A stretch of 43,256 nt of DNA from Hyphomicrobiales bacterium (GTDB lineage Bacteria; Pseudomonadota; Alphaproteobacteria; Rhizobiales; Aestuariivirgaceae). The translations under genes and the position numbers were made by a program. Location: assembly GCA_025359265.1 (NCBI GenBank), contig JANYHB010000060.1, positions 1 through 43,256 of the forward strand, written 5' to 3'. Shown here piece by piece: positions 34,369 to 42,588 of the stretch (positions within the stretch are counted from its first letter, which is position 1; every line of letters starts with the position of its first letter). Under the pieces are notes generated by a model. That model was not told where the DNA came from, did not search any database, and worked only from the letters and a program-made list of their open reading frames with translations.

Positions 34369-34699
34369 GAGAGAAATTAAGCGCGGCGATGTTGTGGTGG
34401 TGCCTTTTCCCTATTCAGATAGCGCGGCCAAGCGCCGCCCAGCGCTCGTTGTTTCATCGGATGAATATAACGCCCGCACCGGTCATCTTTGGGTGGCCAT
34501 GATCACCAGCCGGGGGCAGAACTCTTCGCCGGACGATATTATTCTGGATCACGAAAAGGCAGGTTTAACCGTAGCCTCGGTGGCGCGTATCGCAAAAATT
34601 ACGACGATTGCGGTAGAACGTGTCATCCGCATAGCTGGCAAAATCGACGGTAAGACGCGTAAAGATGTTCGCAGGGCACTGGCAGACATTATTGACTAG
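34355..34699 (+). CDS. PemK/MazF-family mRNA-interferase toxin
   Basis: This 114-residue protein starts MPIFEREIKRGDVVVVPFPY, the classical MazF/PemK start, with the conserved Pro and the Arg of SAAKRRPALVVSSDEYN. VAMITSRGQNSSPDDIIL contains the second conserved T/S motif, and AGLTVASVARIAKITTIAVE follows the usual L-x-x-S-xxR pattern. Such toxins cut mRNA at short sequences and slow growth. The start is inside the antitoxin gene; a longer frame from 34295 also exists but would not begin at the conserved N-terminus. Length is normal and no key residue is missing, so it is probably active. Confidence 0.9.
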   Translation: MPIFEREIKRGDVVVVPFPYSDSAAKRRPALVVSSDEYNARTGHLWVAMITSRGQNSSPDDIILDHEKAGLTVASVARIAKITTIAVERVIRIAGKIDGKTRKDVRRALADIID

Positions 34700-34727
34700 G
34701 TGACTGCGTTAGCTTTAACATCCTCGC

Positions 34728-35663
34728 TCACCCAAACTCTTTCCACCAATGTTTGGCAATATCAATACGGCGCGGAATCCAGACTTTTTTCTTTTTTGAA
34801 ATATAGTCGATAAACTTCGCCAACCCCACGGCGCGGCCAGGTCTTCCGGTGAGGCGGCAGTGCAGGCCGACGCTCATCATTTTGGGTGATCCTTTCTTGC
34901 CTTCGTCATAGAGGCAATCGAATGAATCTTTCAGATACTGGAAAAAATGTTCCCCCGTATTGAAGCCTTGGGGTGTGGCAAACCGCATATCATTGGCATC
35001 CAATGTGTAGGGAATGATGAGATGTTTTTTGCCTTCTGGGTATTTCAAAAAATAAGGCAAGTCATCTGAATAGTCATCCGATGAATAAAGAAATCCACCC
35101 TCTTCCATCACCAGGCGCGTGGTGTTCATGGAACACCGACCCGTGTACCACCCCAGCGGCCGCTCCCCGGTGATTTCCTTATGAATACGAATTGCGTTCT
35201 CGATGGAGGCGCGCTCCATATCCTCGGCCATGTCTTTGTGTTCCACCCACTTCAAACCGTGCGACGCAATTTCCCAGCCCGCCTTTTTCATGGCGGCCAG
35301 TTGCACAGGTGAACGTTGCAGCGCAGTGGCTACACCGTAAATTGTTAGAGGAATTTTACGGCTGGTAAACAGGTGATGCAGCCGCCAAAAGCCTGCGCGT
35401 GCCCCATATTCATAAATCGATTCCATATTCCAATGGCGTTGGCCCACCCAAGGGGCCGCACCCACAATCTCGCTCAAGAACGCTTCGGACGCCACGTCCC
35501 CGTGGAGTGTATTATTCTCGCCTCCCTCTTCATAGTTCAACACAAATTGCACGGCCACGTAAGCGCCACCAGGCCATTTCGGGTCAGGCGGTCTACCGCC
35601 ATAACCCAGCATGTCGCGTGGGTAATGCGGAAGTTCAGCCACGGCCCAGAGCCCACGGACCAT
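34728..35663 (-). CDS. puuE: Allantoinase of the PuuE (polysaccharide deacetylase) type
   Basis: This 311-residue protein has the NodB-like deacetylase fold. The family start ELPHYPRDMLGYGGRPPDPK is followed by VAVQFVLNYEEGGENNTLHG. The fold then shows IPLTIYGVATALQ, MKKAGWEIASHGLKWVEH (metal-type His) and ERPLGWYTGRCSMNT, ending with RIDIAKHWWKEFG. PuuE enzymes hydrolyse allantoin to allantoate without needing the canonical metal site. Start ATG 35663 has GAAGG about 8 bases upstream and lies inside the 3' end of gnd; GTG 35642 is an alternative. No other purine-degradation gene is adjacent, though dihydropyrimidinase and a FAH-family enzyme are in the same window. Confidence 0.88.
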   Translation of the reverse strand: MVRGLWAVAELPHYPRDMLGYGGRPPDPKWPGGAYVAVQFVLNYEEGGENNTLHGDVASEAFLSEIVGAAPWVGQRHWNMESIYEYGARAGFWRLHHLFTSRKIPLTIYGVATALQRSPVQLAAMKKAGWEIASHGLKWVEHKDMAEDMERASIENAIRIHKEITGERPLGWYTGRCSMNTTRLVMEEGGFLYSSDDYSDDLPYFLKYPEGKKHLIIPYTLDANDMRFATPQGFNTGEHFFQYLKDSFDCLYDEGKKGSPKMMSVGLHCRLTGRPGRAVGLAKFIDYISKKKKVWIPRRIDIAKHWWKEFG

Positions 35664-37056
35664 GGAATGCGCCTTCTTCGCCGATGCGCTCAAAACCATG
35701 CGCACCAAAGAAATCACGTTGCGCCTGAATAAGATTGGCCGTGCCCCGCGCTTGCCGATAACCATCGAAATAAGACAAGGCATTGGCAAGCGCTGGTGCT
35801 GGTGCGCCTGCCAATGCACTCGCTGAAACAACAGCCCGCAATGAAAGGTGATCCTTCTTCATCATCGCGGTGAAGGCCGGGGCCATTAGTAAATTGCCAC
35901 CGCCAGATTTATTAAAGGCCTTCGTGATCTCGCCCAAGAATTGCGAACGAATAATGCAGCCTTCGCGCCAGATGGATGCAATGGTTCCCAGTGGCAAGTT
36001 CCATTCGAATTCCTTCGACGCCGTTTCCAACACCGCAAAACCCTGCGCATAGGCGGCAATTTTACCCGCATACAGCGCACCTTCAAGTTGGCGCAAAAAT
36101 GCGGCGCGAGATTTTGGCGATATTTTCTTACGCGGGATCTTATATGCCTTTTCAGCCTTCTCCCGCTCTGCTTTTAATGATGACATAAGGCGTGCATCAA
36201 CAGCGGCTTCGATGGCTGAAGCATTCACGCCGAACGTTTGCGCCTCAATCACCGCCCATTTGCCCGTGCCCTTTTGACCAGCACGATCAACAATTACATC
36301 AACGATGGGCTTCTTGGCTTTCGCATCAATAACGCTCAGCACCTTTTGGGTGATTTCGATCAGATAGCTATTCAGCCGCCCTTTGTTCCAATCCCCAAAC
36401 ACCTTGGCAATTTCTGCTGCCTTCATGCCAAGGCCATCGCGCATGATGCCGTAAACTTCTGAAATCATTTGCATGTCGCCATATTCGATGCCGTTGTGAA
36501 TGGTCTTCACAAAATGCCCCGCACCATCCGGGCCCATATAAGCGGCACAAGGTGCGCCTTTATATTTTGCTGAAATCGAAGTGAGCACTTTCTCAACGCG
36601 GTGCCATGAAGACTCTTTACCGCCCACCATGATAGACGGCCCGTGCCGTGCGCCCTCCTCACCACCCGATATGCCCATGCCGATGAACGTGAGGCCGGAA
36701 TCTTTCAACCCATCAAAACGGCGCATCGTGTCGCGGAAATTGGCATTGCCCGAATCGATGATAATGTCGTGGGCATCCAGCAGAGACTTCAAATGCCCAA
36801 TCACTTGATCCACCGGATCGCCGGCCTTCACCAGAATTATGATGGGGCGGGGCGGACGAATGGCAGCTTTTAGCTGTTCATAAGTTTCGCAGGCAATCAT
36901 GTTGGAGGCCAATGGTCCGGCATGGCGTATCACATCATGCATCACCTTATCATTGCGATTCCACACGGCAACTTTGAAACCTTTTTCCGCAATATTAAGT
37001 GCCAGGTTTGACCCCATCACACCCATGCCGATGACACCAATTTCTGCGTTTGACAT
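35635..37056 (-). CDS. gnd: 6-phosphogluconate dehydrogenase (decarboxylating)
   Basis: This 473-residue enzyme of the oxidative pentose-phosphate pathway converts 6-phosphogluconate to ribulose 5-phosphate, CO2 and NADPH. The Rossmann GxGxMG is in IGVIGMGVMGSNLALN, the substrate loop is FIGMGISGGEEGARHGPSIM, and catalytic Lys and Asn are in GHFVKTIHNGIEYGDMQ. The C-terminal all-helical domain is complete and ends with RDFFGAHGFER and a short Gly-Arg-rich tail. ATG 37056 has AGGAGCG just upstream. Its last 29 bases also encode the start of the allantoinase gene. Confidence 0.95.
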   Translation of the reverse strand: MSNAEIGVIGMGVMGSNLALNIAEKGFKVAVWNRNDKVMHDVIRHAGPLASNMIACETYEQLKAAIRPPRPIIILVKAGDPVDQVIGHLKSLLDAHDIIIDSGNANFRDTMRRFDGLKDSGLTFIGMGISGGEEGARHGPSIMVGGKESSWHRVEKVLTSISAKYKGAPCAAYMGPDGAGHFVKTIHNGIEYGDMQMISEVYGIMRDGLGMKAAEIAKVFGDWNKGRLNSYLIEITQKVLSVIDAKAKKPIVDVIVDRAGQKGTGKWAVIEAQTFGVNASAIEAAVDARLMSSLKAEREKAEKAYKIPRKKISPKSRAAFLRQLEGALYAGKIAAYAQGFAVLETASKEFEWNLPLGTIASIWREGCIIRSQFLGEITKAFNKSGGGNLLMAPAFTAMMKKDHLSLRAVVSASALAGAPAPALANALSYFDGYRQARGTANLIQAQRDFFGAHGFERIGEEGAFHGPWALGRG

Positions 37057-37109
37057 TTTCGCTCCTGATTTTTTTTGAGTTTGCCATGAAAGCATTTTTC
37101 ACAAAAGCT

Positions 37110-37565
37110 TTATTGCGGCTTGCTCCATCTTGTCGTGGCCGCATCATCAGAAGCTTTGGCATCCACCCAACGCAAACCGGTTTTGCCCTCTTCCAACTTC
37201 CAAAACGGGGCCTTGGTTTTCAACCAATCCATCAGAAATTCGCAAGCTTGAAAGGCATCTTCACGATGGGCAGATGCCGTAATCACCAGAACAATATCTT
37301 CGCCCGGCAGCATTGTGCCATAACGATGAATGATCAACACCGCGTGCAGCGGCCAACGATTTCGCGCCTCTGCCTCAATTTCGGCTAGTGCCAATTCAGT
37401 CATGCCAGGATAATGTTCCAGCGTCATCGCAGACACGTCATCGCTGCCAGACACATCGCGAACGCTGCCTACAAACATCGCAAAACCGCCCACGCCTTTG
37501 CGCTGCGCTTTTAGCGCTGCATATTCGTCACCCACATCGAAGGGCTGAAGTTGAACTTTGATCAC
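37110..37565 (-). CDS. moaE: Molybdopterin synthase catalytic subunit
   Basis: This 151-residue protein fits MoaE: VGGFAMFVGSVRDVSGSDDV, then MTLEHYPGMTELALAEIEAE, HAVLIIHRYGTMLPGEDIVL and ASAHREDAFQACEFLMD, ending with the catalytic Lys pair in WLKTKAPFWKLEE. It transfers sulfur from MoaD thiocarboxylate to precursor Z to form molybdopterin in the cytosol. The start is GTG 37565 with only a weak ribosome-binding site. MoaD is not in the window. The gene lies 45 bases after the kinase gene and 53 bases before gnd. Confidence 0.92.
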   Translation of the reverse strand: MIKVQLQPFDVGDEYAALKAQRKGVGGFAMFVGSVRDVSGSDDVSAMTLEHYPGMTELALAEIEAEARNRWPLHAVLIIHRYGTMLPGEDIVLVITASAHREDAFQACEFLMDWLKTKAPFWKLEEGKTGLRWVDAKASDDAATTRWSKPQ

Positions 37566-37610
37566 ATTGCTAGATTGCAGGAACTAAACCGCATTTTCAA
37601 TCGCACTCTA

Positions 37611-40076
37611 CTATTCCGCCAATACGCGTGTTGTCGGGAAGGTGATATCAATCTGCGTGCCCTGCCCCGGTTCACTGGAAATCTTGAAAGACGCTCGGTT
37701 GGCTTCAACCAAAGCTTTGGTGAGCGGCAACCCAAGCCCAGTTCCTTGTCTTTCGCGGCCGGGCTTTTCAACCCTCACAAAAGGCACCAACGCCTGTTTT
37801 AACTCATTTTTATTCATGCCAATGCCGGTGTCTTTGAGACGCAAAATCAGAGCCCCTGAAGTCTCGACTAGAGCTGACACAATCACCTGCCCGCCAGCAT
37901 CGGTATATTTGATCGCATTCGAAAGCAGATTCTGCATCACTTGGCGCATGGCGCGTTGATCTGCCACCACCCGAGGCAAATTTTCCGGAAAAGATTTGCG
38001 CAACAACACCCGCGCCCGCGTAGCTTGTTCTTGCAGCAGTTTTGCGGATTGGTCGAAACATTCCGGTAAATTCACCGAAGTAAAATCCAACTCCATGCGG
38101 CCAGACTCAATCTTGGAAAGATCAAGCAGATCATTTATCATCGCCAAAAGTTGATTGCCGGAAGAATGAATATCATTGAGATAACCCCGATATTTTTCAT
38201 TGGCAACTTCGCCAAGCTGGCCCATCCGCATAATTTCAGAAAACCCGATAATGGCGTTCAGCGGCGTTCGCAGTTCGTGGCTCACGCGGGCCAGAAAATC
38301 TGATTTCTGGCGGCTGGCTTCTTCGGCTTGATCTTTGGCCACCCGCAGCTCATGTTCAGTGCGTTTCCACGTCGTAATATCGCGGACAACTGCGCAATAA
38401 CTAGCTTCGCCTTCCGCCTTTTGCAATCTGCCTATATTCAGAAACAAAGGAACAGTTCCACCTTGCTTCACCACGCCAGAAACTTCGCGCCCGTCATTGA
38501 ATACTGAAGCCAAGCCTTCACCGTCTAGCCCGGCAAGATATTCCTTCACCACAACTGCGCTTTCGGCGCTGAACAGTTTTGCCAATGGCTGGTGCACCAG
38601 TTCCGCATGGCGATAGCCAAACATAGCTTCAGCACCGGCTGACAAACTGGCAATGCGACCCTGTTTATCCAGCATGATTATACCGTCAGAAGAGATGTCG
38701 AGAATTGAACGCAAATCGTCTTCATGCTCTTCAGTGATAATGGGTTTATTTGGCGGAGGGCTTTGCTTGATTTCTGCGATGGAGGCCGACGGGACAGGCT
38801 GAATTGCCGGCAATCCCTGCGCAACAACTTGCGGCGATGTAGCCAAGTGTAGGTGGAATTGATCGGCCTTTCCATTTTTCCAGGGCATTACATCGCGCTT
38901 GACGTGCAAGGGCATTGTGTGGCCGTCAGCCATGGTAAAATCCACCACGCCACCGCCAAAAGGAACGCACGCAAGTGTCGACCAGAATTGACTGTCGCGC
39001 AAAATATCGGATGTTTTAGCAAAACCCAAAATCGTCGCCAGCTTTTGATTGACATAGCCAGGCAAGCCATGCTGCGAGATCGCTAAAGCTTCAGTGCTGC
39101 GATCCAAAGCTTCAACGAGAAAACCGGGAAGATCAACCGCTACGCCGGCGGATTTCGCAGCCGGTTGATGTACCCGCGCCGGCGCAACGGCTTGACTTTC
39201 AACTTGCGGTGCTGGCATGGCAATCTCGGCTCGCACTTTGCCAGCGGCAGCAGCCAAAGTCTGCCCTAATTGTTCGAAGGCGCGCTTTTCTTGTGGTGCC
39301 AAAACACTTGGCGATTGGGCAGGGATTTGCAGCCGTTTCTCAAGCTGCCGGCGTTCAGTCACGTCTTCTATGGCCACTAAGGCAAAAACGTTTACGCTGT
39401 TTTGTGGTTTGCGAAGCGTAAAACGGGCATCGCGCGGTCCGAAGCGGCTTTCATAGCTTGCAACGGCGCTGAACATGCGGATTTGACCTAAACGGTTGAG
39501 AAATTTATCAGCCTGCGATTGCCCTATCAATGCGCTGAGATGCTCTATTTTGCGCACATCAAACATGTCTCGCGCGAGCTCGTTAGCAAAAACCAAAACA
39601 CCCACATCATCAACGGCAAAAACCGCAACCGGCAAGTCTTCAAATAGACCAGCCTCGTCTAAAATCGATGCCGTAACAGTTTTTTTCTGCTGCGCCAGAA
39701 CGCCCATACGGCCATCGGCCAATTCATGCAACCAACAATCACATTCAATGCCATCTGATCTTTCGAGAGAAGGAAACTCCAGAATGACTGACTGGGCTTC
39801 GCCCAGCGTGAGTTTTGACTGTAGTTCGGTCAAAGCCTTTAAGCCGGGTTCCGATGGATCAAAGACGCGGTCGATTAAGTCAAACAAAGATGTGGCTTCA
39901 AATGCCACTACACCAGCTGCATTGGCCCAAACCAAGCGCGCGCGCGCCACATCCCATAGCCATGCGGCAACCTGAGACTGGCGCAACTCATCCAACGATG
40001 GCAGTTGTTTCAGCACGAATTTAGAATTTCCCAATAACCGCTTTCTTATGCCAGTTTCATGACTAGCGTCCAGCAT
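37611..40076 (-). CDS. Soluble multi-PAS sensor histidine kinase (DivJ/PleC/PdhS-like)
   Basis: This 821-residue protein has no membrane segment. PAS-like regions are at about 150-240 (FEDLPVAVFAVDDVGVLVFA), 325-410 (a variant) and 465-590 (ILDISSDGIIMLDKQGRIAS, ending CAVVRDITTWKRTEHELR). The dimerisation domain has the phospho-His near residue 600 in FLARVSHELRTPLNAIIGFS, followed by YRGYLNDIHSSGNQLLAMIN, a signature of the alphaproteobacterial cell-cycle kinase group. The ATPase domain has the N box (QNLLSNAIKYTDAGG), G1 (LKDTGIGM) and G2 (GTGLGLPLTK). It ends without a receiver domain, so the partner response regulator (DivK-type, if the family guess is right) is elsewhere. The central linker is rich in Ala/Pro/Gln. 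Confidence 0.88.
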   Translation of the reverse strand: MLDASHETGIRKRLLGNSKFVLKQLPSLDELRQSQVAAWLWDVARARLVWANAAGVVAFEATSLFDLIDRVFDPSEPGLKALTELQSKLTLGEAQSVILEFPSLERSDGIECDCWLHELADGRMGVLAQQKKTVTASILDEAGLFEDLPVAVFAVDDVGVLVFANELARDMFDVRKIEHLSALIGQSQADKFLNRLGQIRMFSAVASYESRFGPRDARFTLRKPQNSVNVFALVAIEDVTERRQLEKRLQIPAQSPSVLAPQEKRAFEQLGQTLAAAAGKVRAEIAMPAPQVESQAVAPARVHQPAAKSAGVAVDLPGFLVEALDRSTEALAISQHGLPGYVNQKLATILGFAKTSDILRDSQFWSTLACVPFGGGVVDFTMADGHTMPLHVKRDVMPWKNGKADQFHLHLATSPQVVAQGLPAIQPVPSASIAEIKQSPPPNKPIITEEHEDDLRSILDISSDGIIMLDKQGRIASLSAGAEAMFGYRHAELVHQPLAKLFSAESAVVVKEYLAGLDGEGLASVFNDGREVSGVVKQGGTVPLFLNIGRLQKAEGEASYCAVVRDITTWKRTEHELRVAKDQAEEASRQKSDFLARVSHELRTPLNAIIGFSEIMRMGQLGEVANEKYRGYLNDIHSSGNQLLAMINDLLDLSKIESGRMELDFTSVNLPECFDQSAKLLQEQATRARVLLRKSFPENLPRVVADQRAMRQVMQNLLSNAIKYTDAGGQVIVSALVETSGALILRLKDTGIGMNKNELKQALVPFVRVEKPGRERQGTGLGLPLTKALVEANRASFKISSEPGQGTQIDITFPTTRVLAE

Positions 40077-40205
40077 TTGTTAAGAATTTGTAAACCTTAG
40101 TGAACAACAAACATGCTGAAAACGACGAATTATTGGTGGTTGAAATTCCAGCCTCTTGGCGCTACAGCAAGCGCAAGGGGTTAAACCCTGCCCTTTTAAG
40201 CCTTT

Positions 40206-40282
40206 GCCGCCATAGCTCAGTTGGTTAGAGCGCTAGATTGTGGATCTAGAGGTCCCCCGTTCGAGCCGGGGTGGTGGTACCA
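40206..40282 (+). tRNA. tRNA-His (anticodon GTG), CCA encoded
   Basis: The cloverleaf is complete: acceptor GCCGCCA pairs with TGGTGGT (two G-T pairs), D arm GCTC/GAGC, anticodon stem CTAGA/TCTAG with loop TTGTGGA, T stem CCCCG/CGGGG with loop TTCGAGC, then A and CCA. Position 73 is A and the base before G1 is T, so there is no encoded G-1, in line with the unusual tRNA-His of alphaproteobacteria. A run of seven T follows immediately. Confidence 0.97.
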
Positions 40283-40456
40283 TTTTTTTAAAAATAGGTT
40301 TTCATTCAATATCAGGGCAAACCTTTTTATTGGCTCGTTTCATATGATTTATCGCAATCATTAGATGTATCTCCATGCATTTTGTGTCGCTCGATTTACG
40401 TTAATTTAAGAGTTTGCTATTAAGGATGTGGGCAACGCTATGAGAGGAAGAACTCG

Positions 40457-40909
40457 ATGAATAGACGCGACATTGCCTGGGGAACCACATTGGCAGCACT
40501 GGTTGCAGTTACAAGTGCAACAACGACGCCAGCCCTTGCCGATGATACCGGCGACGTTTTAGGCGCCCTTGAAGATTTCCGCAAAGCGATGGTGGACGGC
40601 AACGGTGCTCATTTATTGGAACTGTCGCACGATGATATGTCGTTTGGCCACGCCGGTGGCGTAGTGCAAACCAAAGTCGAGTTTGTGAAGACCGTCGTAG
40701 ATAAAGTTGAAGTGTTCCACTCAATCAAGCTTTACGACCATGCTATTCACGTATCAGGTGATCTTGCCGTTGCGCGCCACACCTTTGATGCCTTCATCTT
40801 GTACCAAGGCAAAGATCAAAACTTTTTGCTCAATGTTGTTCAGGTTTGGAAAAAGCAAGATGGCCGGTGGCGCCTATTTGTTCGCCAAGCTTATAAATTG
40901 CCAGCTTAA
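40457..40909 (+). CDS. Exported NTF2-like (DUF4440/SnoaL-type) protein
   Basis: This 150-residue protein has an N-terminal export signal (MNRRDIAWGTTLAALVAVTS, cleavage about TPALA). The Arg pair near the start resembles a Tat signal but is not a full match. The rest is a cone-shaped NTF2-like fold: VLGALEDFRKAMVDGNGAHL, then LSHDDMSFGHAGGVVQTKVE and FLLNVVQVWKKQDGRWRLFV. Members are often small-molecule-binding or isomerase-like, and its function is not known. The start has AGAGGAA 7 bases upstream. A strong terminator follows at 40932-40960. Confidence 0.85.
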   Translation: MNRRDIAWGTTLAALVAVTSATTTPALADDTGDVLGALEDFRKAMVDGNGAHLLELSHDDMSFGHAGGVVQTKVEFVKTVVDKVEVFHSIKLYDHAIHVSGDLAVARHTFDAFILYQGKDQNFLLNVVQVWKKQDGRWRLFVRQAYKLPA

Positions 40910-40931
40910 AACACTTCAGATAATCATTTTC

Positions 40932-40960
40932 AAATCCGGCATGCGCTTGCTGCCGGATTT
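40932..40960 (+). terminator. Rho-independent terminator, possibly bidirectional
   Basis: Arms AAATCCGGC and GCCGGATTT form a 9-bp stem with an 11-base loop, followed by TTATT on the plus strand. It lies between the convergent NTF2-like gene and the secreted hypothetical gene (stop at 40961). Confidence 0.8.
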
Positions 40961-41626
40961 TTATTGGGTGGCAGCCGTAACACCCATCCGGAAAACAACT
41001 TTTTCAAGTGACACCATGGCCACATGGCCATCCCCCTGCTGAGTGACAAACGCTAAAACTGAAGCGGGAAAATAAATTGGCATCCGCCCCGATTCCAACT
41101 TCTCGTTCAGTGTGATTTGAAACGCGCCCGACTTGATATCATCGCTGCTCCACAACACGGACTTTTCCAGCGCGCCAATGCGAATGTCCAGACGCACGGT
41201 TGCCTGCGCTGTTTTGATCACGTGGCCGGATAATTCAATCACCACATCCGGGCCAAAATCAGTACCTGGCCTATTGGTAACCAAGTTACCTTCTGCTGCG
41301 GCTGAACCTTCTCTTTTGCCGCCATCGGCTGTTGCAACCAAAGGATTAAGCACCCACGGCAATTCAATCACACTGGGAGAAACTTTGGTAGATGCAGTGG
41401 TGACTTGGGTTTGATCTTTCGTGGTCTGGGTGATACTGCCGGGCAGCACCTTGGGTAAAACAGCAACCGGCATAAGCTGCTCGGGCCGGTGCAAAGCCAC
41501 TTTCGACTTCTTAATAAAAGCCTTCATTTTCAGAGGCTTATGCGGAACATATGGCACGTCCGCAGCGAACGCCGAGCTGGCGACACAGACAAAACCTAAC
41601 GCAAATGCTAACCGAACTCGCAACAT
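40961..41626 (-). CDS. Secreted hypothetical protein
   Basis: This 221-residue protein has a signal peptide (LRVRLAFALGFVCVASSAFA, cleaved before ADVPYVPHKP). The middle is rich in Thr, Ser and Val (SITQTTKDQTQVTTASTKVS), then a region with regular beta-type alternation runs VVIELSGHVIKTAQATVRLD to VSLEKVVFRMGV. No domain is recognised. It may be periplasmic or surface-associated. The start ATG 41626 has a weak ribosome-binding site. It is downstream of the 4'-phosphopantetheinyl transferase gene by about 60 bases, and the two could be co-transcribed. Confidence 0.65.
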   Translation of the reverse strand: MLRVRLAFALGFVCVASSAFAADVPYVPHKPLKMKAFIKKSKVALHRPEQLMPVAVLPKVLPGSITQTTKDQTQVTTASTKVSPSVIELPWVLNPLVATADGGKREGSAAAEGNLVTNRPGTDFGPDVVIELSGHVIKTAQATVRLDIRIGALEKSVLWSSDDIKSGAFQITLNEKLESGRMPIYFPASVLAFVTQQGDGHVAMVSLEKVVFRMGVTAATQ

Positions 41627-41687
41627 TGTTGACCGATCTAAACGCCTCAATTTTCGCTAAATCAGGCCAAGCAGGCTGGCAAGCGAT

Positions 41688-42464
41688 CTAATACTTATCC
41701 ACGCTATTCTTTTCGATCAAGGCGATGATATGATTCGGCAAAATATCGAAATTTTTCAATGTCCAAGTGCCATTTATGGCGCTTGGGCCGAGCACTGTGT
41801 AAGCCACTCGCGGCGGCTCCCCCACCAGGCGGAACGCGTTTAAACCCGCCACAATACCCTGCCCAATGGCCTTCAAACCGGCTTCTTTTGTTGTCCAATG
41901 CATCAAAAAATGGTGACTTTTGGCGTCTTCCGGCTTCGCCGCAATGACTTCAGCTTCATTCTGGGTAAAAAACCGCGTTGCCAGCCCAACCGCATTTTCA
42001 ATCACCCGAACCCGCTCGATATCGATGCCAACGGCATGGGTTCTGCTTGCGCAGGCCACCGCAGCGTTGCCGCTGGTTGAAAAGGAAAGTTGCAGAGCCG
42101 GGAAATCAAGGCAGGTGGGCCTGCTATCCAGCTTGTGTTCCAGCCTGATCGTGCGCGGATGGAATTTCCAGCCCGCAACCAGACAAACGAACAAGCGTTG
42201 AAAACACCGCCGTGCCAGAAAATGCCTTCGTTCCGCCGGATTGGCGATCGCTTGCGCTTTTGCCAATTCCATGGGTGAAAGACAGCCCACAAAGTCATCC
42301 TCGGTGAGTGTGCCATTGTCCACCCAGGCCGCCAGATCCACCTCAACGGGTGAAGTTTCTGCCCAAAGGAAATCTGCAACCATTTCCAACAATGCCGGCG
42401 AAACTTCGCCCCCCATTTCACTTATCATCAACCATCGATCCAAAATTGACGTGTTCGAAACCAT
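41688..42464 (-). CDS. 4'-phosphopantetheinyl transferase (Sfp/AcpT superfamily)
   Basis: This 258-residue enzyme attaches the phosphopantetheine arm of CoA to a carrier-protein Ser. Metal and catalytic motifs are VGIDIERVR (about residues 145-153) and HWTTKEAGLKAIGQG (about 188-202), as in Sfp-type two-domain proteins; FFTQNEAEVI lies between. ERRHFLARRCFQRLFV is the usual CoA-contact helix of the first half. The carrier it serves is not in the window: no polyketide, peptide-synthetase or fatty-acid genes are near. The gene is divergent from the TRAP-type binding protein gene. Confidence 0.9.
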   Translation of the reverse strand: MVSNTSILDRWLMISEMGGEVSPALLEMVADFLWAETSPVEVDLAAWVDNGTLTEDDFVGCLSPMELAKAQAIANPAERRHFLARRCFQRLFVCLVAGWKFHPRTIRLEHKLDSRPTCLDFPALQLSFSTSGNAAVACASRTHAVGIDIERVRVIENAVGLATRFFTQNEAEVIAAKPEDAKSHHFLMHWTTKEAGLKAIGQGIVAGLNAFRLVGEPPRVAYTVLGPSAINGTWTLKNFDILPNHIIALIEKNSVDKY

Positions 42465-42588
42465 AACGCGGAAGTTGTGGCTTCAATGCGAACTACATTT
42501 TAACGAGTCTCGGTTTAAATCCATCTCGAGAATCAGACCTAGTCTTGTCCGCTTTACCGTTGGCACGCGCAATAATGTTTAAATAACG

